Origin: Pseudoalteromonas apostichopi
GTDB taxonomy: Bacteria; Pseudomonadota; Gammaproteobacteria; Enterobacterales; Alteromonadaceae
Direction of reading: 5' to 3'
DNA: 64,000 nt
Assembly (NCBI RefSeq): GCF_030297135.1
Contig: NZ_AP028065.1
Location: 1,674,001-1,738,000, forward strand
In this document: piece after piece, positions 50,846 to 60,728 of the stretch
How the letters are laid out: each line of letters starts with the position of its first letter
How positions within the stretch are numbered: position 1 is the stretch's first letter
Program-made: the position numbers and the translations under genes
The notes under the pieces: model-generated
Told to the model about the DNA's origin: nothing
Database searches by the model: none
Seen by the model: the letters and a program-made list of their open reading frames with translations, nothing else

Positions 50846-51055
50846 AAAGTTTTTTCTGTCCCGAAGGACATGCTCAATGAATTCTGAATTTTGATATCTT
50901 TCGATATCGAATTGACTGTGCTGAAACAAGTAAACTTGTTTCCGTTGGTCACTCAGTTCAATTGAGACTCTAAATTTGTTTGCGTCATCTAGCGAACTAG
51001 AATCTGCTGTTAGAACTCAATCTGTACGAGTGCCCACACAGATGATTGCTTTATA

Positions 51056-51067
51056 TTGTTAAAGAAC
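51056..51067 (-). promoter_or_regulatory. boxA antitermination element (rrn leader)
   Basis: The minus strand reads GTTCTTTAACAAT in the leader, about 210 bases before 16S, matching boxA. Confidence 0.65.
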
Positions 51068-51094
51068 GTTGCGACGTTGTCGCTAGGGATGCGT

Positions 51095-51122
51095 ATAATA
51101 CATCCTTAATTTTTCGAGTCAA
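51095..51122 (-). promoter_or_regulatory. rrn promoter P2
   Basis: -35 TTGACT (51117-51122), a 16-base spacer, -10 TATTAT (51095-51100), then an ACGCATCC discriminator, on the minus strand. It lies about 140 bases inside P1. Confidence 0.7.
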
Positions 51123-51232
51123 CACTTAATTTCAAACTTTCTTTTTAGACCGTTTTAAACCGAAGTTTTACTTAACTCTCTGCTACGTTGTTCAGCGTCT
51201 TTCGTTGCTGCCCGCCGTGTCAGTGGATGCGC

Positions 51233-51260
51233 ATTATAGGGATGCGAAGAATTAACGCAA
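51233..51260 (-). promoter_or_regulatory. rrn promoter P1
   Basis: -35 TTGCGT (51255-51260), a 16-base spacer, -10 TATAAT (51233-51238), with a GCGCATCC discriminator and A-rich UP-element-like sequence just upstream, on the minus strand. Confidence 0.75.
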
Positions 51261-51378
51261 GCACTTTTTGAAGGTTTTTTTGATTATTTTCAAATTAGTA
51301 CAATAACCATACAAATAAAGGGCTACAAAGGGATTTTAGCTCAAAAAGCAGTCATTTTTGTGAAGGTAAAATGGCATA

Positions 51379-51418
51379 GAAAAAGCGACATGCTTTAAAT
51401 TAGCTATGTCGCTTTTTA
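51379..51418. terminator. Terminator of the choice-of-anchor I gene
   Basis: A 12-bp stem (AAAAAGCGACAT with ATGTCGCTTTTT) with a loop of about 14 bases and A/T runs on both sides. It lies 16 bases past the minus-strand stop. Confidence 0.85.
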
Positions 51419-51433
51419 TTTTTATAAGGCGGA

Positions 51434-53272
51434 TTAGTTAGTAGAAATTTCCCAAACAGCGATTGAACCCGAAATTTCATTACCAACAACTAGCAATGCT
51501 TCATTCGTTGCACTTTGTTCTGCTGGTATAAATGCCATACCTTCAGGGGCAAGATCACCCGTAATATCTGCATCAGTTTCTAGACCACGATTAAAAAAGT
51601 AATCTTGGAATGTCACATTGTATGGATTAGTAATATCAAACACCATAATGCCACCCATACGCTCTAAACCAATAAATGCAAATGTACGCTCGCCAATAGT
51701 ACCTAGTGCTAATGCTTCTGGTTCTGCACCTTTGTCATCAGAGCGACTATCGCCGTCATTTTCATCTTCGTTATTATTGAATGCTGCTCCGTGAACTGAT
51801 GCAGTAATGCGTGAAATTTGATCGCCAGAGTCAAAAACTACCATGCCGTTATTATCCCAGATGGTAAAGGAGCGGGCACCATATGCATATAGTGATTCGT
51901 ATTCGCCATTATTATCTTCATCACCTTTAACAGTGGTCACTTTTAAACGGCCAATATCACTGTTGTCATTGTTCAGGTAGTCAAAATTGCTTGCTAGTGT
52001 TAAGTCTTTAGCTCTTGTCTCATCTATATATGATAAACAACCGTCATCTTTATCATAATCAAGACCACCTTTAGCTATGCAATCAGCTTCGTCGTTTGTA
52101 TCAAAGAAGTATTCTCGTGCATCACCTTCGTTCGCTGTGACAATAAAGTTAGCACCTTTCCAGGTAAAGCTTGAAATAGTATCTGGTTGATACATGCCAT
52201 AGAGGCCAGGGTATGATTTAAAGTTAACCCCACCGTCTTTATCAGATGCATCAAAAAGCAAATTAGACCAATCTTTAAAACCTAAGCCTTTAAGCTCTAG
52301 GCTATTATCTTCAAGATTGACGATAGCAAGGGCGTTATTTTCTTGTAGTGACACGTAGGCAAATTTATTATCTTTCGAAACGCTGATGTATTCAGGTTCT
52401 AAATCCATAGCCACGGTTGTATTAATCAAATTACCGTTGATTGTTCGACCTGTCGGGTTAGCAAATACAATCCCTCGCTCTTCAAGCTCTGCTTGTTTGT
52501 CGTTATAAGCTGAAAAAGTAATGCTAATAGCAGTATCTGCAATTACACCATCATTGATATTAATAATGCTAATTGAGCCTTCAGGGTCAATACTGTAATC
52601 ACCATTAGGCTCACCTTCATTTGCAACCAGTACCTTATTGCCATCATGGCTAAAAGTAACCATGTCGGGTAGGGCGCCTACCGTTACATTCTTAATAAAC
52701 AGAGGCTCATCGCCACTGATATCATAAAATGCGATTAAACCTTCATCACCGGTAATATCTGCGGCCATTGCAACTGCAAGAAGTTCATTATTAGCATCAA
52801 TAGCGATACTGTTTGCATCACCCGCACTGTGCTTATTAAGTGCAAGGGTAATCTCTGAGGTTAAATTAGTGCCATTTATAACCCCTTCGTTATCTTTAAC
52901 TAAAGCTGCACGGTCAAAGCTATCGGCTTTCATGATATTCACAACTGCCGAATCACCGGAACTATTGATCGCAAAAATTCGTTGTTTAGAAGCTTGATAA
53001 GCGACAATCTCTGCTGCACCTTCCGGACTTTCTGCGTTAAGCACTGCACGACCGATAAGGTTTATACTTAAAGCCGCGTTTGCATCTGTACCATTTGCTC
53101 CGTCAGCTCCGTTAGTACCATCGGAGCCATTTTCCCCATCAATTCCGTTAGTACCATTTTGACCTGCAGGACCTTGTTCACCTTGTAGGCCATCTTTGCC
53201 GTCGTCACCGTCTAACGAGCAACCTGTAAGAATAGTTAAAAGTGATAGCGCAATAATTGATCTTTTTAACAT
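51434..53272 (-). CDS. Choice-of-anchor I lipoprotein with collagen-like repeats
   Basis: A 612-residue protein. A lipoprotein signal (lipobox LTGC, Cys18, then Ser, predicting the outer membrane) is followed by 14 Gly-X-Y triplets (residues 22-63, starting GDDGKDGLQGEQGPAG). A beta-propeller or choice-of-anchor I domain covers the rest (repeats like MVTFSHDGNKVLVANEGEPN and EYISVSKDNKFAYVSLQENNALAIV). Collagen-like stems give long rod-shaped stalks in other bacterial surface proteins. Ligand and enzyme activity are not readable; some relatives sit beside phosphatase genes. It lies between the rrn promoters and glmU. Confidence 0.85.
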   Translation of the reverse strand: MLKRSIIALSLLTILTGCSLDGDDGKDGLQGEQGPAGQNGTNGIDGENGSDGTNGADGANGTDANAALSINLIGRAVLNAESPEGAAEIVAYQASKQRIFAINSSGDSAVVNIMKADSFDRAALVKDNEGVINGTNLTSEITLALNKHSAGDANSIAIDANNELLAVAMAADITGDEGLIAFYDISGDEPLFIKNVTVGALPDMVTFSHDGNKVLVANEGEPNGDYSIDPEGSISIININDGVIADTAISITFSAYNDKQAELEERGIVFANPTGRTINGNLINTTVAMDLEPEYISVSKDNKFAYVSLQENNALAIVNLEDNSLELKGLGFKDWSNLLFDASDKDGGVNFKSYPGLYGMYQPDTISSFTWKGANFIVTANEGDAREYFFDTNDEADCIAKGGLDYDKDDGCLSYIDETRAKDLTLASNFDYLNNDNSDIGRLKVTTVKGDEDNNGEYESLYAYGARSFTIWDNNGMVVFDSGDQISRITASVHGAAFNNNEDENDGDSRSDDKGAEPEALALGTIGERTFAFIGLERMGGIMVFDITNPYNVTFQDYFFNRGLETDADITGDLAPEGMAFIPAEQSATNEALLVVGNEISGSIAVWEISTN

Positions 53273-53362
53273 TATTATTTTTCCTTGGTATTGTATTGAG
53301 GCAATTACAACACGCAGGCATTACAACTATATGGCACTTTTATGAGAACAAAATTTAGCCAC

Positions 53363-53391
53363 AAAAAAAGCGAGTATAAACTCGCTTTTAT
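53363..53391. terminator. Terminator downstream of glmU
   Basis: An 11-bp stem (AAAAAGCGAGT with ACTCGCTTTT) around ATAA, with A-rich and T-rich flanks. It is 24 bases beyond the glmU stop on the minus strand. Confidence 0.8.
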
Positions 53392-53414
53392 TTATAAATT
53401 AGTAGGGTAGCTCA

Positions 53415-54773
53415 CTACTTTTTGGTTGGACGCTTCCAGCCAGTTAGATTACGTTGTTTGCCACGAGCTACTGCAAGCTGATCGTCTTCAACAGTATTAG
53501 TAATAACAGAACCTGCGCCAATCGTTGCCATTGAGCCAATATTCACCGGTGCTACTAGTGATGAGTTTGAACCGATAAAGGCGTTATCACCGATAATAGT
53601 TTTTGATTTGTTTACGCCATCATAGTTACAAGTAATAGTACCTGCGCCAATATTCACTTTTTCACCAACTTCAGTGTCACCTAAGTAGGTAAGATGATTT
53701 GCCTTTGAGCCTTTGCCTAAGCGAGTCTTTTTCATCTCAACAAAGTTACCGATATGCGAGTCTTCTTCCATAATCGCACCAGGGCGAAGGCGAGCATAAG
53801 GGCCTAAAGTACATTTAGCAGCAACACTCGCTTCTTCAACAAGTGAGTTAGCTTTAATTACAACGTTATCACCAACAGTACAATCTTTAAGTACGCAGTT
53901 AGGGCCAATTTGCACGTTATTACCTAGTGTTACTTTACCTTCGAAAATAACATTAACGTCGATTAGTACATCTTCGCCGGTAGTAACTTCACCACGCACA
54001 TCAATACGCGCAGGATCAGCAAGTGTAGCACCATTAAGCATTAGCTCTTCGGCTTGCCATGCTTGGTATGCACGTTCAAGAGCTGCAAGTTGAACGCGAT
54101 TATTTGCGCCTTCGACTTCCATCGGGTGCTCGGGCTGTGCAGAAGTAATTTCAACACCTTCGCTATGTGCCATAGCAACGATATCTGTTAAATAGTATTC
54201 ACCTTGAGCGTTGTTGTTCGATAGGTTACCTAACCAACGTTTAAGTAGCTCACCATTGGCAGCCATAATACCGGTATTAATTTCTTTAATTGCAAGTTGC
54301 TCAGCAGAGGCATCTTTTTGTTCGATAATACCCACTAGCTTGCCATTTTCACGGATCATACGACCATAACCTGATGGGTCTTCTAAGGTAACGGTTAATA
54401 CAGCTAAGCCTTTTTCTGGTGTCGCTGCGAGTAACTTCTCTAAGGTAGCGCGTTTTGTCAGTGGCACATCACCATAAAGAATTAATACAGTGTCATCATC
54501 AGCAATGTGTTCTTTAGCAACTGCCACGGCATGACCCGTACCTAGTTGTTCTTCTTGTAATACCCAGTTTACTTGATTGTGCGATAGGGCATCTTGCAGC
54601 TGTTCACGGCCATGACCGTAAACAAGGTTCGTTTCACGAGCGCCAAGGGCAGTGGCATTATCAATAACGTGCTGCACCATAGGTTTACCAGCAACTTTGT
54701 GTAAAACCTTTGGTAGAGCAGAGCGCATACGAGTGCCTTTACCCGCAGCAAGAATAACGGTAGTCAGAGACAT
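53415..54773 (-). CDS. glmU: Bifunctional GlmU (GlcN-1-P acetyltransferase and UDP-GlcNAc pyrophosphorylase)
   Basis: A 452-residue enzyme making UDP-GlcNAc. The N-terminal pyrophosphorylase has LAAGKGTRMRSALPKVLHKV; the C-terminal left-handed beta-helix carries the acetyltransferase, with KANHLTYLGD and CNYDGVNKSKTIIGD. ATG 54773 is used because MSLTTVILAAGKGTR is the family N-terminus and AAGGA lies about ten bases upstream. It follows atpC, as in many gammaproteobacteria, after a terminator and a 270-base gap. glmS lies about 27 kb away. Confidence 0.97.
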   Translation of the reverse strand: MSLTTVILAAGKGTRMRSALPKVLHKVAGKPMVQHVIDNATALGARETNLVYGHGREQLQDALSHNQVNWVLQEEQLGTGHAVAVAKEHIADDDTVLILYGDVPLTKRATLEKLLAATPEKGLAVLTVTLEDPSGYGRMIRENGKLVGIIEQKDASAEQLAIKEINTGIMAANGELLKRWLGNLSNNNAQGEYYLTDIVAMAHSEGVEITSAQPEHPMEVEGANNRVQLAALERAYQAWQAEELMLNGATLADPARIDVRGEVTTGEDVLIDVNVIFEGKVTLGNNVQIGPNCVLKDCTVGDNVVIKANSLVEEASVAAKCTLGPYARLRPGAIMEEDSHIGNFVEMKKTRLGKGSKANHLTYLGDTEVGEKVNIGAGTITCNYDGVNKSKTIIGDNAFIGSNSSLVAPVNIGSMATIGAGSVITNTVEDDQLAVARGKQRNLTGWKRPTKK

Positions 54774-55002
54774 TAAAACAATATCCTTCTTTCTTTGTTT
54801 TAGGTGTGCAATATTTTGTGAGTTCTGGGAAACATACAAAGTTGTGTAAGTCACATCATGTGTAAATACGCAATCCTAATGAGTTGGACTGAACCTTGGA
54901 TGAAACAGCTATTCACTATTAATTTACACTATTGTAGCGAGCTTTGATGAAGGATATAAGTATAAATATTAAGTAGGGTAGAAAGCCGTGAATTTCGGGC
55001 AC

Positions 55003-55030
55003 AAAAAAGCCCACATTAAGTGGGCTTTTT
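55003..55030 (-). terminator. Terminator of the atp operon
   Basis: A stem AAAAAGCCCAC (55004-55014) with GTGGGCTTTTT (55020-55030), loop ATTAA, with T-run on the minus strand. It lies 16 bases after the atpC stop. Confidence 0.9.
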
Positions 55031-55045
55031 GAAAACCGAGTAGGC

Positions 55046-55468
55046 TTACTTTTTACGTAATTGTTGAATTACGCGAAGTTGAGCGATTGCTTCAGCAAGT
55101 TGCACTGCAGCTTGTTGATAATCTAACTCAGCAGTTGACGTATTCGCCATTTGCTCTTCAGCATCACGTTTAGCTTTTTCAGCCGCTTGCTCGTCTAGGT
55201 CTTCACCACGTACTGCAGTATCTGCAAGAATCGTGATGCGATCCGGTTGAACTTCTAGCGTACCGCCAGCAATATACATCACGTCTTCGTGACCAAATTG
55301 CTTAACTAAACGTACCATACCAGGTTTTAGGGCAGTTAATAATGGAGCGTGACCATAGTTAACACCAAGGTCACCTTCACTACCACTCACTTGAATCGAT
55401 TCAACCAGACCAGAGAACAAGCTCTCTTCTGCGCTTACTACGTCAAGATGTACAGTCATAGCCGCCAT
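55046..55468 (-). CDS. atpC: ATP synthase epsilon subunit
   Basis: A 140-residue F1 epsilon subunit with a beta-sandwich (HLDVVSAEESLFSG, GHAPLLTALKPGM) and a C-terminal helical pair (AEKAKRDAEEQ, VQLAEAIAQLRVIQ). It controls coupling and inhibits ATP hydrolysis. GGAGG lies five bases before the start. It is last in the operon. Confidence 0.97.
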   Translation of the reverse strand: MAAMTVHLDVVSAEESLFSGLVESIQVSGSEGDLGVNYGHAPLLTALKPGMVRLVKQFGHEDVMYIAGGTLEVQPDRITILADTAVRGEDLDEQAAEKAKRDAEEQMANTSTAELDYQQAAVQLAEAIAQLRVIQQLRKK

Positions 55469-55481
55469 ACTACCCTCCTAA

Positions 55482-56867
55482 TTACATGCTTTTGGCTTTT
55501 TCTTGAGCTTCTTCAATAGAGCCAACCATGTAGAACGCTTGCTCTGGCATATCATCAAACTCACCGTTTAAGATACCTTTGAAGCCAGCAATTGTGTCTT
55601 TAAGTGACACGTATTTACCAGGCGCGCCTGTGAATACCTCAGCAACGAAGAACGGCTGAGATAGGAAACGCTGGATTTTACGTGCACGAGATACAACTTG
55701 CTTATCTTCGTCAGAAAGCTCGTCCATACCTAGGATTGCGATGATGTCTTTAAGTTCTTTATAACGTTGAAGAACTGTTTGAACGCCACGCGCAGTATCG
55801 TAGTGCTCTTGACCGATTACTAATGGGTCAAGTTGACGTGAAGATGAATCAAGTGGGTCTACCGCAGGGTAGATACCAAGTGAAGCGATATCACGAGAAA
55901 GTACTACTGTTGCATCTAAGTGAGCAAACGTTGTTGCTGGAGATGGGTCAGTTAAGTCATCCGCAGGTACGTATACCGCTTGGATTGAAGTGATTGAACC
56001 CGTCTTAGTAGATGCGATACGCTCTTGAAGTACACCCATTTCTTCAGCAAGAGTTGGTTGGTAACCTACTGCTGAAGGCATACGACCTAGAAGTGCTGAT
56101 ACCTCTGTACCCGCTAGAGTATAACGGTAGATGTTATCAACGAAGAAAAGTACGTCACGACCTTCGTCACGGAACTTCTCTGCCATAGTAAGACCAGTTA
56201 ACGCTACGCGTAAACGGTTACCCGGTGGCTCATTCATTTGACCGTATACTAGAGATACTTTATCTAGTACGTTTGAGTCGTTCATCTCATGGTAGAAGTC
56301 ATTACCCTCACGAGTACGCTCACCAACACCTGCGAATACTGAGTAACCGCTGTGCTCGATTGCGATGTTACGGATAAGTTCCATCATGTTTACGGTTTTA
56401 CCAACACCGGCACCACCGAATAGACCAACTTTACCACCTTTAGCGAATGGACATACAAGGTCGATTACCTTGATACCAGTCTCTAAAAGTTCTACTGAAC
56501 TTGATTGTTCTTCATAAGAAGGTGCTGCACGGTGAATAGACATACGCTCTTCTTCACCAATTGGACCAGCTTCATCAATAGGGTTACCTAATACGTCCAT
56601 GATACGACCTAGTGTCTTCGTACCTACAGGAACGTGGATTGGCTGACCTGTACCTTCTACTGCAGTACCACGACGTAAACCGTCAGTAGTACCAAGTGCG
56701 ATACCACGTACCACACCGCCACCTAGCTGTTGTTGAACTTCTAAAGTTAAACCAGCTAAGTCGCCATCTGTTACTTTTAGTGCGTCATATACGGCTGGCA
56801 CGTTGTCTTGTGGAAATTCGATATCCACAACGGCGCCGATAATTTGGACGACCTTACCTAAACTCAT
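55482..56867 (-). CDS. atpD: ATP synthase beta subunit (catalytic)
   Basis: A 461-residue catalytic F1 subunit with Walker A GGAGVGKTV, the catalytic Glu in GVGERTREGND and the DELSEED-like loop DELSDED. ATG 56867 is preceded by AGAGGA. It is 13 bases from atpC. Confidence 0.98.
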   Translation of the reverse strand: MSLGKVVQIIGAVVDIEFPQDNVPAVYDALKVTDGDLAGLTLEVQQQLGGGVVRGIALGTTDGLRRGTAVEGTGQPIHVPVGTKTLGRIMDVLGNPIDEAGPIGEEERMSIHRAAPSYEEQSSSVELLETGIKVIDLVCPFAKGGKVGLFGGAGVGKTVNMMELIRNIAIEHSGYSVFAGVGERTREGNDFYHEMNDSNVLDKVSLVYGQMNEPPGNRLRVALTGLTMAEKFRDEGRDVLFFVDNIYRYTLAGTEVSALLGRMPSAVGYQPTLAEEMGVLQERIASTKTGSITSIQAVYVPADDLTDPSPATTFAHLDATVVLSRDIASLGIYPAVDPLDSSSRQLDPLVIGQEHYDTARGVQTVLQRYKELKDIIAILGMDELSDEDKQVVSRARKIQRFLSQPFFVAEVFTGAPGKYVSLKDTIAGFKGILNGEFDDMPEQAFYMVGSIEEAQEKAKSM

Positions 56868-56899
56868 GTCTATTCCTCTCATTAAACTTTGCCGAAGCG

Positions 56900-57760
56900 T
56901 TAAACTGCTGCCGAGCCGCCAACAATCTCACTAATTTCTTGTGTGATTGCAGCTTGACGAGCCTTGTTATAAACAAGCTGTAACTCATCCATAAGGTCGC
57001 CTGCGTTATCTGTTGCAGCTTTCATTGCAACCATACGGGCAGCCTGTTCAGAGGCAGCGTTCTCAACTACACCTTGGTATACTTGAGACTCAATAAAGCG
57101 TACTAACAGAGCTTCTAAAATCGCATCTGGGTTTGGCTCATATAAGTAATCCCAAGAATGTTGAGATACTTCTTCTTCAGCTTTTGGCAAAGGGAGTAAC
57201 TGATCGATTGTTGGCTCTTGCTTCATAGTATTAACGAACTTGTTAAATACTACGTATAAGCGGTCAATTTTACCTTCAGAGTATGCATCTAGCATTGTCT
57301 TTACAGGACCAATAACGTCTTGTAATGAAGGTGTATCTCCTAAGTTCGCTTTTTTAGCGACTAACTTACCGCCAAAACGTTGGAAAAAGCCAGCTGCTTT
57401 GCTACCTAAAGTAGTAAACTCAGCTTCAACGCCTTTTTCTTTCCACGCTTTCACGTCTAGGGCAACTTTTTTGAACTCGTTTGAGTTCAAGCCACCACAT
57501 AGACCACGGTCAGTAGAGATAACAATATAACCAACTCGTTTTACTTCACGCTCTTCTAAGAAAGGGTGAGTAAAATCAAGATTTGCTTGAGCAACACGAC
57601 CAATCACTTGGCGTAAGTTTTCAGCGTATGGACGGCTTGACGCCACACGTTCCTGCGCTTTTTTCATTTTAGACGCAGCAACCATTTCCATCGCGCTGGT
57701 GATCTTCTGAGTATTCTTGATACTCCCGATCTTGCTTTTAATCTCTTTTCCGCTGGCCAT
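56900..57760 (-). CDS. atpG: ATP synthase gamma subunit
   Basis: A 286-residue rotor shaft. The N- and C-terminal helices (KEIKSKIGSIKNTQKITSAMEMVAASKMKKAQ and ATDNAGDLMDELQLVYNKARQAAITQEISEIVGG segments) form the coiled coil. Length and position match the family. Confidence 0.97.
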   Translation of the reverse strand: MASGKEIKSKIGSIKNTQKITSAMEMVAASKMKKAQERVASSRPYAENLRQVIGRVAQANLDFTHPFLEEREVKRVGYIVISTDRGLCGGLNSNEFKKVALDVKAWKEKGVEAEFTTLGSKAAGFFQRFGGKLVAKKANLGDTPSLQDVIGPVKTMLDAYSEGKIDRLYVVFNKFVNTMKQEPTIDQLLPLPKAEEEVSQHSWDYLYEPNPDAILEALLVRFIESQVYQGVVENAASEQAARMVAMKAATDNAGDLMDELQLVYNKARQAAITQEISEIVGGSAAV

Positions 57761-57819
57761 GACTCTCTCTCCGAATCAGGTGGGCTTTAGTTACCTAAAG
57801 CTCACCATTCATAACTAAA

Positions 57820-59361
57820 TTACCAAGTTTGCGTCGACTTGAACTTCTCTAGAAGTTCTTTAAGTTGAGCTTCAATCTCAGCGTTGTAGTTACCAGTTTC
57901 ATTGATTTGAGCCATTAGCTCTGCGTATGTGCTGTTTGCATAAGAAATTAGGCCAGCTTCGAAATCCATGATTTTCGCGATTTCGATGTCTTTTAGGTAG
58001 CCCTTTTCAGCAGCAAATAGCGACAGAGACATTTCAGCAACAGACATTGGTGCGTACTGTTTCTGCTTCATTAGCTCTGTTACGCGCTCACCATGCTCTA
58101 ATTGAGCACGTGTTGCATCGTCAAGGTCAGACGCGAACTGCGAGAACGCAGCTAATTCACGGTACTGAGCTAACGCTAGACGGATACCACCACCTAGTTT
58201 CTTAACGATTTTAGTTTGCGCTGCACCACCAACACGAGATACCGAGATACCAGCGTTAACAGCTGGACGGATACCTGAGTTGAATAAGTCAGTTTCTAAG
58301 AAGATCTGACCATCGGTGATAGAGATAACGTTTGTCGGTACGAACGCAGAAACGTCGCCGCCTTGAGTTTCAATGATTGGCAATGCCGTCAGTGAACCTG
58401 TTTTACCTTTCACTTCACCATTAGTGAACTTCTCAACGTAATCAGCGTTTACACGTGATGCACGCTCTAGAAGACGTGAGTGAAGGTAGAATACGTCACC
58501 TGGGTATGCTTCACGGCCTGGTGGACGCTTAAGTAGTAATGAGATTTGACGGTAAGCAACAGCTTGCTTAGATAAATCATCATATACGATTAGCGCGTCT
58601 TCACCACGGTCACGGAAGTATTCACCCATAGTACAACCAGAGAATGGTGCTAGGTACTGAAGTGCCGCAGATTCAGAAGCAGATGCAACAACAACGATAG
58701 TGTTTTCAAGTGCACCGTGCTCTTCTAATTTACGTACTACGTTAGCGATTGTAGATGCTTTTTGACCAACTGCAACGTACACACACTTAACGCCTGTACC
58801 TTTTTGGTTGATGATTGCATCGATTGCTAATGCAGTTTTACCAGTTTGGCGGTCACCGATAACAAGCTCACGTTGACCACGACCTACTGGGATCATCGCA
58901 TCGATAGATTTATAACCAGTTTGTACTGGCTCATCTACTGATTGACGTTCGATAACGCCTGGTGCGATTTTCTCAACAGGTTCAAAACCGTCGTTATCTA
59001 AAGCGCCTTTACCGTCGATAGGTGCACCTAGTGTGTTTACAACACGACCAAGTAGACCACGACCAACAGGAACCTCTAGGATACGACCAGTTGATTTAAC
59101 TTTTACGCCTTCTTTAAGGTCAGCGTAAGGACCCATTACTACAGCACCTACTGAGTCACGCTCAAGGTTTAGTGCGATAGCATAACGGTTGCCAGGAAGC
59201 TCGATCATCTCACCTTGCATACAGTCAGCAAGACCGTGGATGCGGATGATACCGTCAGTAACAGATACGATAGTACCTTCGTTACGAGCTTCACTTACAA
59301 CTTCGAACTGCTCAATACGTTGTTTGATCAGATCTGAAATTTCAGTGGAATTAAGTTGCAT
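57820..59361 (-). CDS. atpA: ATP synthase alpha subunit
   Basis: A 513-residue regulatory nucleotide-binding F1 subunit with the P-loop GDRQTGKT, VYDDLSKQAVAYRQ and the arginine finger region (SVSRVGGAAQ). It is the usual size. It is 14 bases from atpH. Confidence 0.98.
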   Translation of the reverse strand: MQLNSTEISDLIKQRIEQFEVVSEARNEGTIVSVTDGIIRIHGLADCMQGEMIELPGNRYAIALNLERDSVGAVVMGPYADLKEGVKVKSTGRILEVPVGRGLLGRVVNTLGAPIDGKGALDNDGFEPVEKIAPGVIERQSVDEPVQTGYKSIDAMIPVGRGQRELVIGDRQTGKTALAIDAIINQKGTGVKCVYVAVGQKASTIANVVRKLEEHGALENTIVVVASASESAALQYLAPFSGCTMGEYFRDRGEDALIVYDDLSKQAVAYRQISLLLKRPPGREAYPGDVFYLHSRLLERASRVNADYVEKFTNGEVKGKTGSLTALPIIETQGGDVSAFVPTNVISITDGQIFLETDLFNSGIRPAVNAGISVSRVGGAAQTKIVKKLGGGIRLALAQYRELAAFSQFASDLDDATRAQLEHGERVTELMKQKQYAPMSVAEMSLSLFAAEKGYLKDIEIAKIMDFEAGLISYANSTYAELMAQINETGNYNAEIEAQLKELLEKFKSTQTW

Positions 59362-59375
59362 GCTCTTTTTCCCAA

Positions 59376-59909
59376 TTACGATTGTAGTGATGTAGCTAAG
59401 CGGGCTAATTTGCCACGTACTGAGCCGTCAATTACAGTGTCACCCGCCTTAATGATAAGACCGCCAACAACTGTAGTATCTTCACTACAATTCAGCTTAA
59501 CTTTGCGTGCGAAACGTTTTTCAAGTGCCGCTACCAATGATGCTTGCTGCTCAGCAGCTAGCGGTGTTGCAGAAACCACATCAACGTCGATTTCTTTGTC
59601 GTAGTCCGCTTTAAATTCAGCGAATAACTCTGCAACAGCAGGCAGTGCAACTAAACGTCCATTTTCAGCCATCACCTTGATTAGGTTCTGACCTTGTTCG
59701 TTGAGCTGCTCTGCACAGATCTTGATAAACAGATCTGCTTTTTCAGTAGCAGTAGGCAATCCAGCTAGCGCGGCAGCGGCTTGCTCATTGCTGGCAACAT
59801 GGCCAGCAAAGAACAGCATGTCGTTCCAACTTTCAACAGTGCCTTTTTCAACGGCAAGTTCAAAAGCCGCTTTAGCGTATGGGCGAGCGATAGTAGCCAA
59901 TTCAGACAT
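59376..59909 (-). CDS. atpH: ATP synthase delta subunit
   Basis: A 177-residue stator subunit joining F1 to the b dimer. It starts MSELATIARPYAKAAFELAV. ATG 59909 is chosen since GGAGG lies eight bases before it, while the upstream ATG is only two bases from that site. Length equals the E. coli protein. Confidence 0.96.
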   Translation of the reverse strand: MSELATIARPYAKAAFELAVEKGTVESWNDMLFFAGHVASNEQAAAALAGLPTATEKADLFIKICAEQLNEQGQNLIKVMAENGRLVALPAVAELFAEFKADYDKEIDVDVVSATPLAAEQQASLVAALEKRFARKVKLNCSEDTTVVGGLIIKAGDTVIDGSVRGKLARLATSLQS

Positions 59910-59925
59910 GCTCATACCCTCCTAA

Positions 59926-60396
59926 TTACAGCTCAGCGACAAGTTTTTCAACGATGTCACTGTGTGCGGCTTGATTGATTTCGCGCTCTAAAATCTTCTC
60001 AGCACCAACCACGGCCAGCGTCGCTACTTGTTTACGTAGTTCTTCTGTTACACGGTTACGCTCTGCTTCGATTTCAGAGTGCCCTTGAGCAATAATTTTT
60101 TCACGCTCTTGTTGACCACGAACAGTTTCTTCGTCAACGATTAGCGTGGCACGCTTTTTAGCTTGTTCAATGATATCAGCCGCTTGAGCTTTTGCCTCTT
60201 TAAGCTGCTCAGCAGCTTTCTTTTGCGCAAGTTCTAAGTCTTTTTCGGCTCTATCAGAGGCAGCTAAACCATCTTCGATTTTCTTCTGGCGAGCTTCAAT
60301 TGCACCATTTAGTGGTGGCCATACGTATTTCATACAGAAAAGTACGAAAACCGTAAATGCAATTAATTCACCGATAAGAGTGGCTGTTAAGTTCAC
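59926..60396 (-). CDS. atpF: ATP synthase b subunit
   Basis: A 156-residue peripheral-stalk subunit with one membrane helix (LIGELIAFTVFVLFCMKYVWPP) and a long alpha-helical tail that dimerises (residues 35-156). It has the same length as in E. coli. Confidence 0.97.
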   Translation of the reverse strand: MNLTATLIGELIAFTVFVLFCMKYVWPPLNGAIEARQKKIEDGLAASDRAEKDLELAQKKAAEQLKEAKAQAADIIEQAKKRATLIVDEETVRGQQEREKIIAQGHSEIEAERNRVTEELRKQVATLAVVGAEKILEREINQAAHSDIVEKLVAEL

Positions 60397-60438
60397 GACC
60401 GCTCCTCCTTAAAATAGTAAGCTGTTCAAAAAATAATA

Positions 60439-60672
60439 TTAAAGTACGAACAACAATACCATTGCGATACCAACACCGATCATAGCTACGGCATCGATTA
60501 GACCAGCAAGGATGAACATCTTAACTTGTAATGAAGGTGCAAGCTCAGGTTGACGTGCACAAGCTTCTAGGAATTTACCACCCATGTTACCGAAGCCGAT
60601 AGCAGTACCGATTGCACCGAAGCCGATAAGTAGAGCAACAGCGATGTACTTAAGACCAATCATTAGTTCCAT
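60439..60672 (-). CDS. atpE: ATP synthase c subunit (proton ring)
   Basis: A 77-residue hairpin of two helices with the GGKFLEACARQPEL loop and the essential carboxylate Asp60 in GLIDAVAMIGVG. The usual sodium-binding pattern (Gln32, Glu65 and Ser66 in sodium types) is absent, so it should carry protons. ATG 60672 has GGAG upstream; a longer read would need a TTG start. Confidence 0.96.
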   Translation of the reverse strand: MELMIGLKYIAVALLIGFGAIGTAIGFGNMGGKFLEACARQPELAPSLQVKMFILAGLIDAVAMIGVGIAMVLLFVL

Positions 60673-60728
60673 TTTTTTCTCCAAAGTTTCAATTGTAAAT
60701 TAAAGTTAAAATTTAAAAGTGTAAAAAA

